DNA from: Nitrospinota bacterium
GTDB lineage: Bacteria > UBA8248 > JACPRG01
Length of the DNA: 5,796 nt
NCBI GenBank assembly: GCA_030740135.1
Contig: JASLXW010000269.1
Coordinates: forward strand, 1-5,796
Reading direction: 5' to 3'
Within the stretch, counting starts at the first letter, position 1, and each line of letters opens with the position of its first letter. The position numbers were made by a program, and so were the translations under genes. Below the pieces are notes generated by a model. The model was not told the DNA's origin. It saw nothing but the letters and a program-made list of their open reading frames with translations, and did no database searches. This document shows, piece after piece, positions 5,627 through 5,796 of the stretch.

Positions 5627-5733
5627 CGGTTTCCTCCGGGCGCGCTTTCGCGGATGCAACCGCTCGCGCCGTCCCTCGGAATATCCGGATGCTGGAATCA
5701 GGGCTATCCATACATTGGAAGAACGAACGGTGC

Positions 5734-5763
5734 ATTTTCCCAAACCTGCCTCGGATTTGTCAA
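5734..5763 (-). promoter_or_regulatory. Candidate sigma70-type promoter facing ino1
   Basis: The minus strand has a perfect -35 TTGACA (5763-5758). At 18-base spacing it is followed by GAAAAT (5739-5734), four of six to the -10 consensus. It points toward ino1, whose start is about 360 bases away, implying a long untranslated leader unless a small undetected gene lies between. Confidence 0.4.
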
Positions 5764-5796
5764 GTGTGTGTATGGGTTCAAGACGTATGAGACACG

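Larger units (their letters stand above)
5371..5796. other. 426-base stretch without a supported gene, upstream of ino1
   Basis: No protein resembling a known family is found on either strand. The longest frames (5478-5735 minus, 85 residues; 5515-5790 plus, 91 residues) have mixed third-position composition unlike the strongly GC3-biased neighbours, and lack a ribosome binding site. The stretch contains a sigma70-like promoter facing ino1 near 5734-5763, a 10-bp inverted repeat at 5583-5626 with a seven-T run (minus strand), and the ino1 Shine-Dalgarno just before 5370. It is best read as the ino1 upstream or leader region, with the neighbouring gene beyond the right edge. Confidence 0.6.

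Noticed and set aside
5583..5640. Classical terminator/antiterminator switch in the ino1 leader
   Set aside because: The alternative pairing partner is transcribed after the T-run, so it could not prevent termination there. The putative terminator stem is only 5 bp with an 11-base loop.
5478..5735. 85-residue minus-strand frame upstream of ino1
   Set aside because: Its ATG overlaps the candidate -10 element. It has no ribosome binding site or recognised motif, and its third-position GC is lower than in the real genes.
5515..5790. 91-residue plus-strand frame at the right edge
   Set aside because: No ribosome binding site, no domain resemblance and mixed codon use; it overlaps the inverted repeat and the candidate promoter.

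Overview
The window is GC-rich bacterial chromosome, tightly coded, with no mobile element, CRISPR array, rRNA or tRNA that I can see. Eight genes can be supported. Four on the plus strand are a 3'-terminal piece of a TlpA/ResA-like thioredoxin, a SCO1/SenC copper protein, a Bcp/PrxQ peroxiredoxin and a RutB-like cysteine hydrolase. Four on the minus strand are a 4-oxalocrotonate tautomerase homologue, a YkgJ-type cysteine-cluster protein, a 61-residue protein of unknown function and myo-inositol-1-phosphate synthase. The SCO protein suggests an aerobically respiring organism with a copper oxidase. The compact inositol phosphate synthase is of the type found in archaea, actinobacteria and scattered other bacterial phyla. 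I cannot fix the phylum; a GC-rich, probably uncultured Gram-negative lineage is a guess.

Layout. At 1-1248 the thioredoxin fragment and the SCO gene run in the same direction 90 bases apart, and probably form a cytochrome/copper-centre assembly unit. The tautomerase (1341-1547, minus) converges on SCO and diverges from the peroxiredoxin (1733-2197, plus). Their shared 185-base gap carries a perfect TATAAT facing the tautomerase. A 264-base gap follows, holding two adjacent short palindromes and an extended -10 element, and then the hydrolase (2462-3130). A convergent gap of about 190 bases without a clear terminator separates this from a minus-strand group: ino1 (4201-5370), the 61-residue gene (3814-3999) and the YkgJ gene (3324-3761). 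A perfect 9-bp hairpin lies just after ino1, so the two smaller genes are probably a separate unit with their own promoter near 4074. The last 426 bases (5371-5796) appear non-coding and hold a good sigma70-type promoter facing ino1, which would imply a long leader.

How the genes relate. Thiol and metal redox chemistry recurs: TlpA-like protein, SCO, peroxiredoxin, and a cysteine-cluster protein that may chelate metal. The tautomerase and hydrolase are small-molecule enzymes with unknown substrates. Inositol phosphate synthase would supply inositol for lipids, osmolytes or thiols, but no partner gene is in view. I found no convincing new multi-gene system. The most unusual points are a roughly 50-residue, histidine-bearing insertion in SCO, an 11-base G tract in front of the 61-residue gene, and structured intergenic DNA around ino1.
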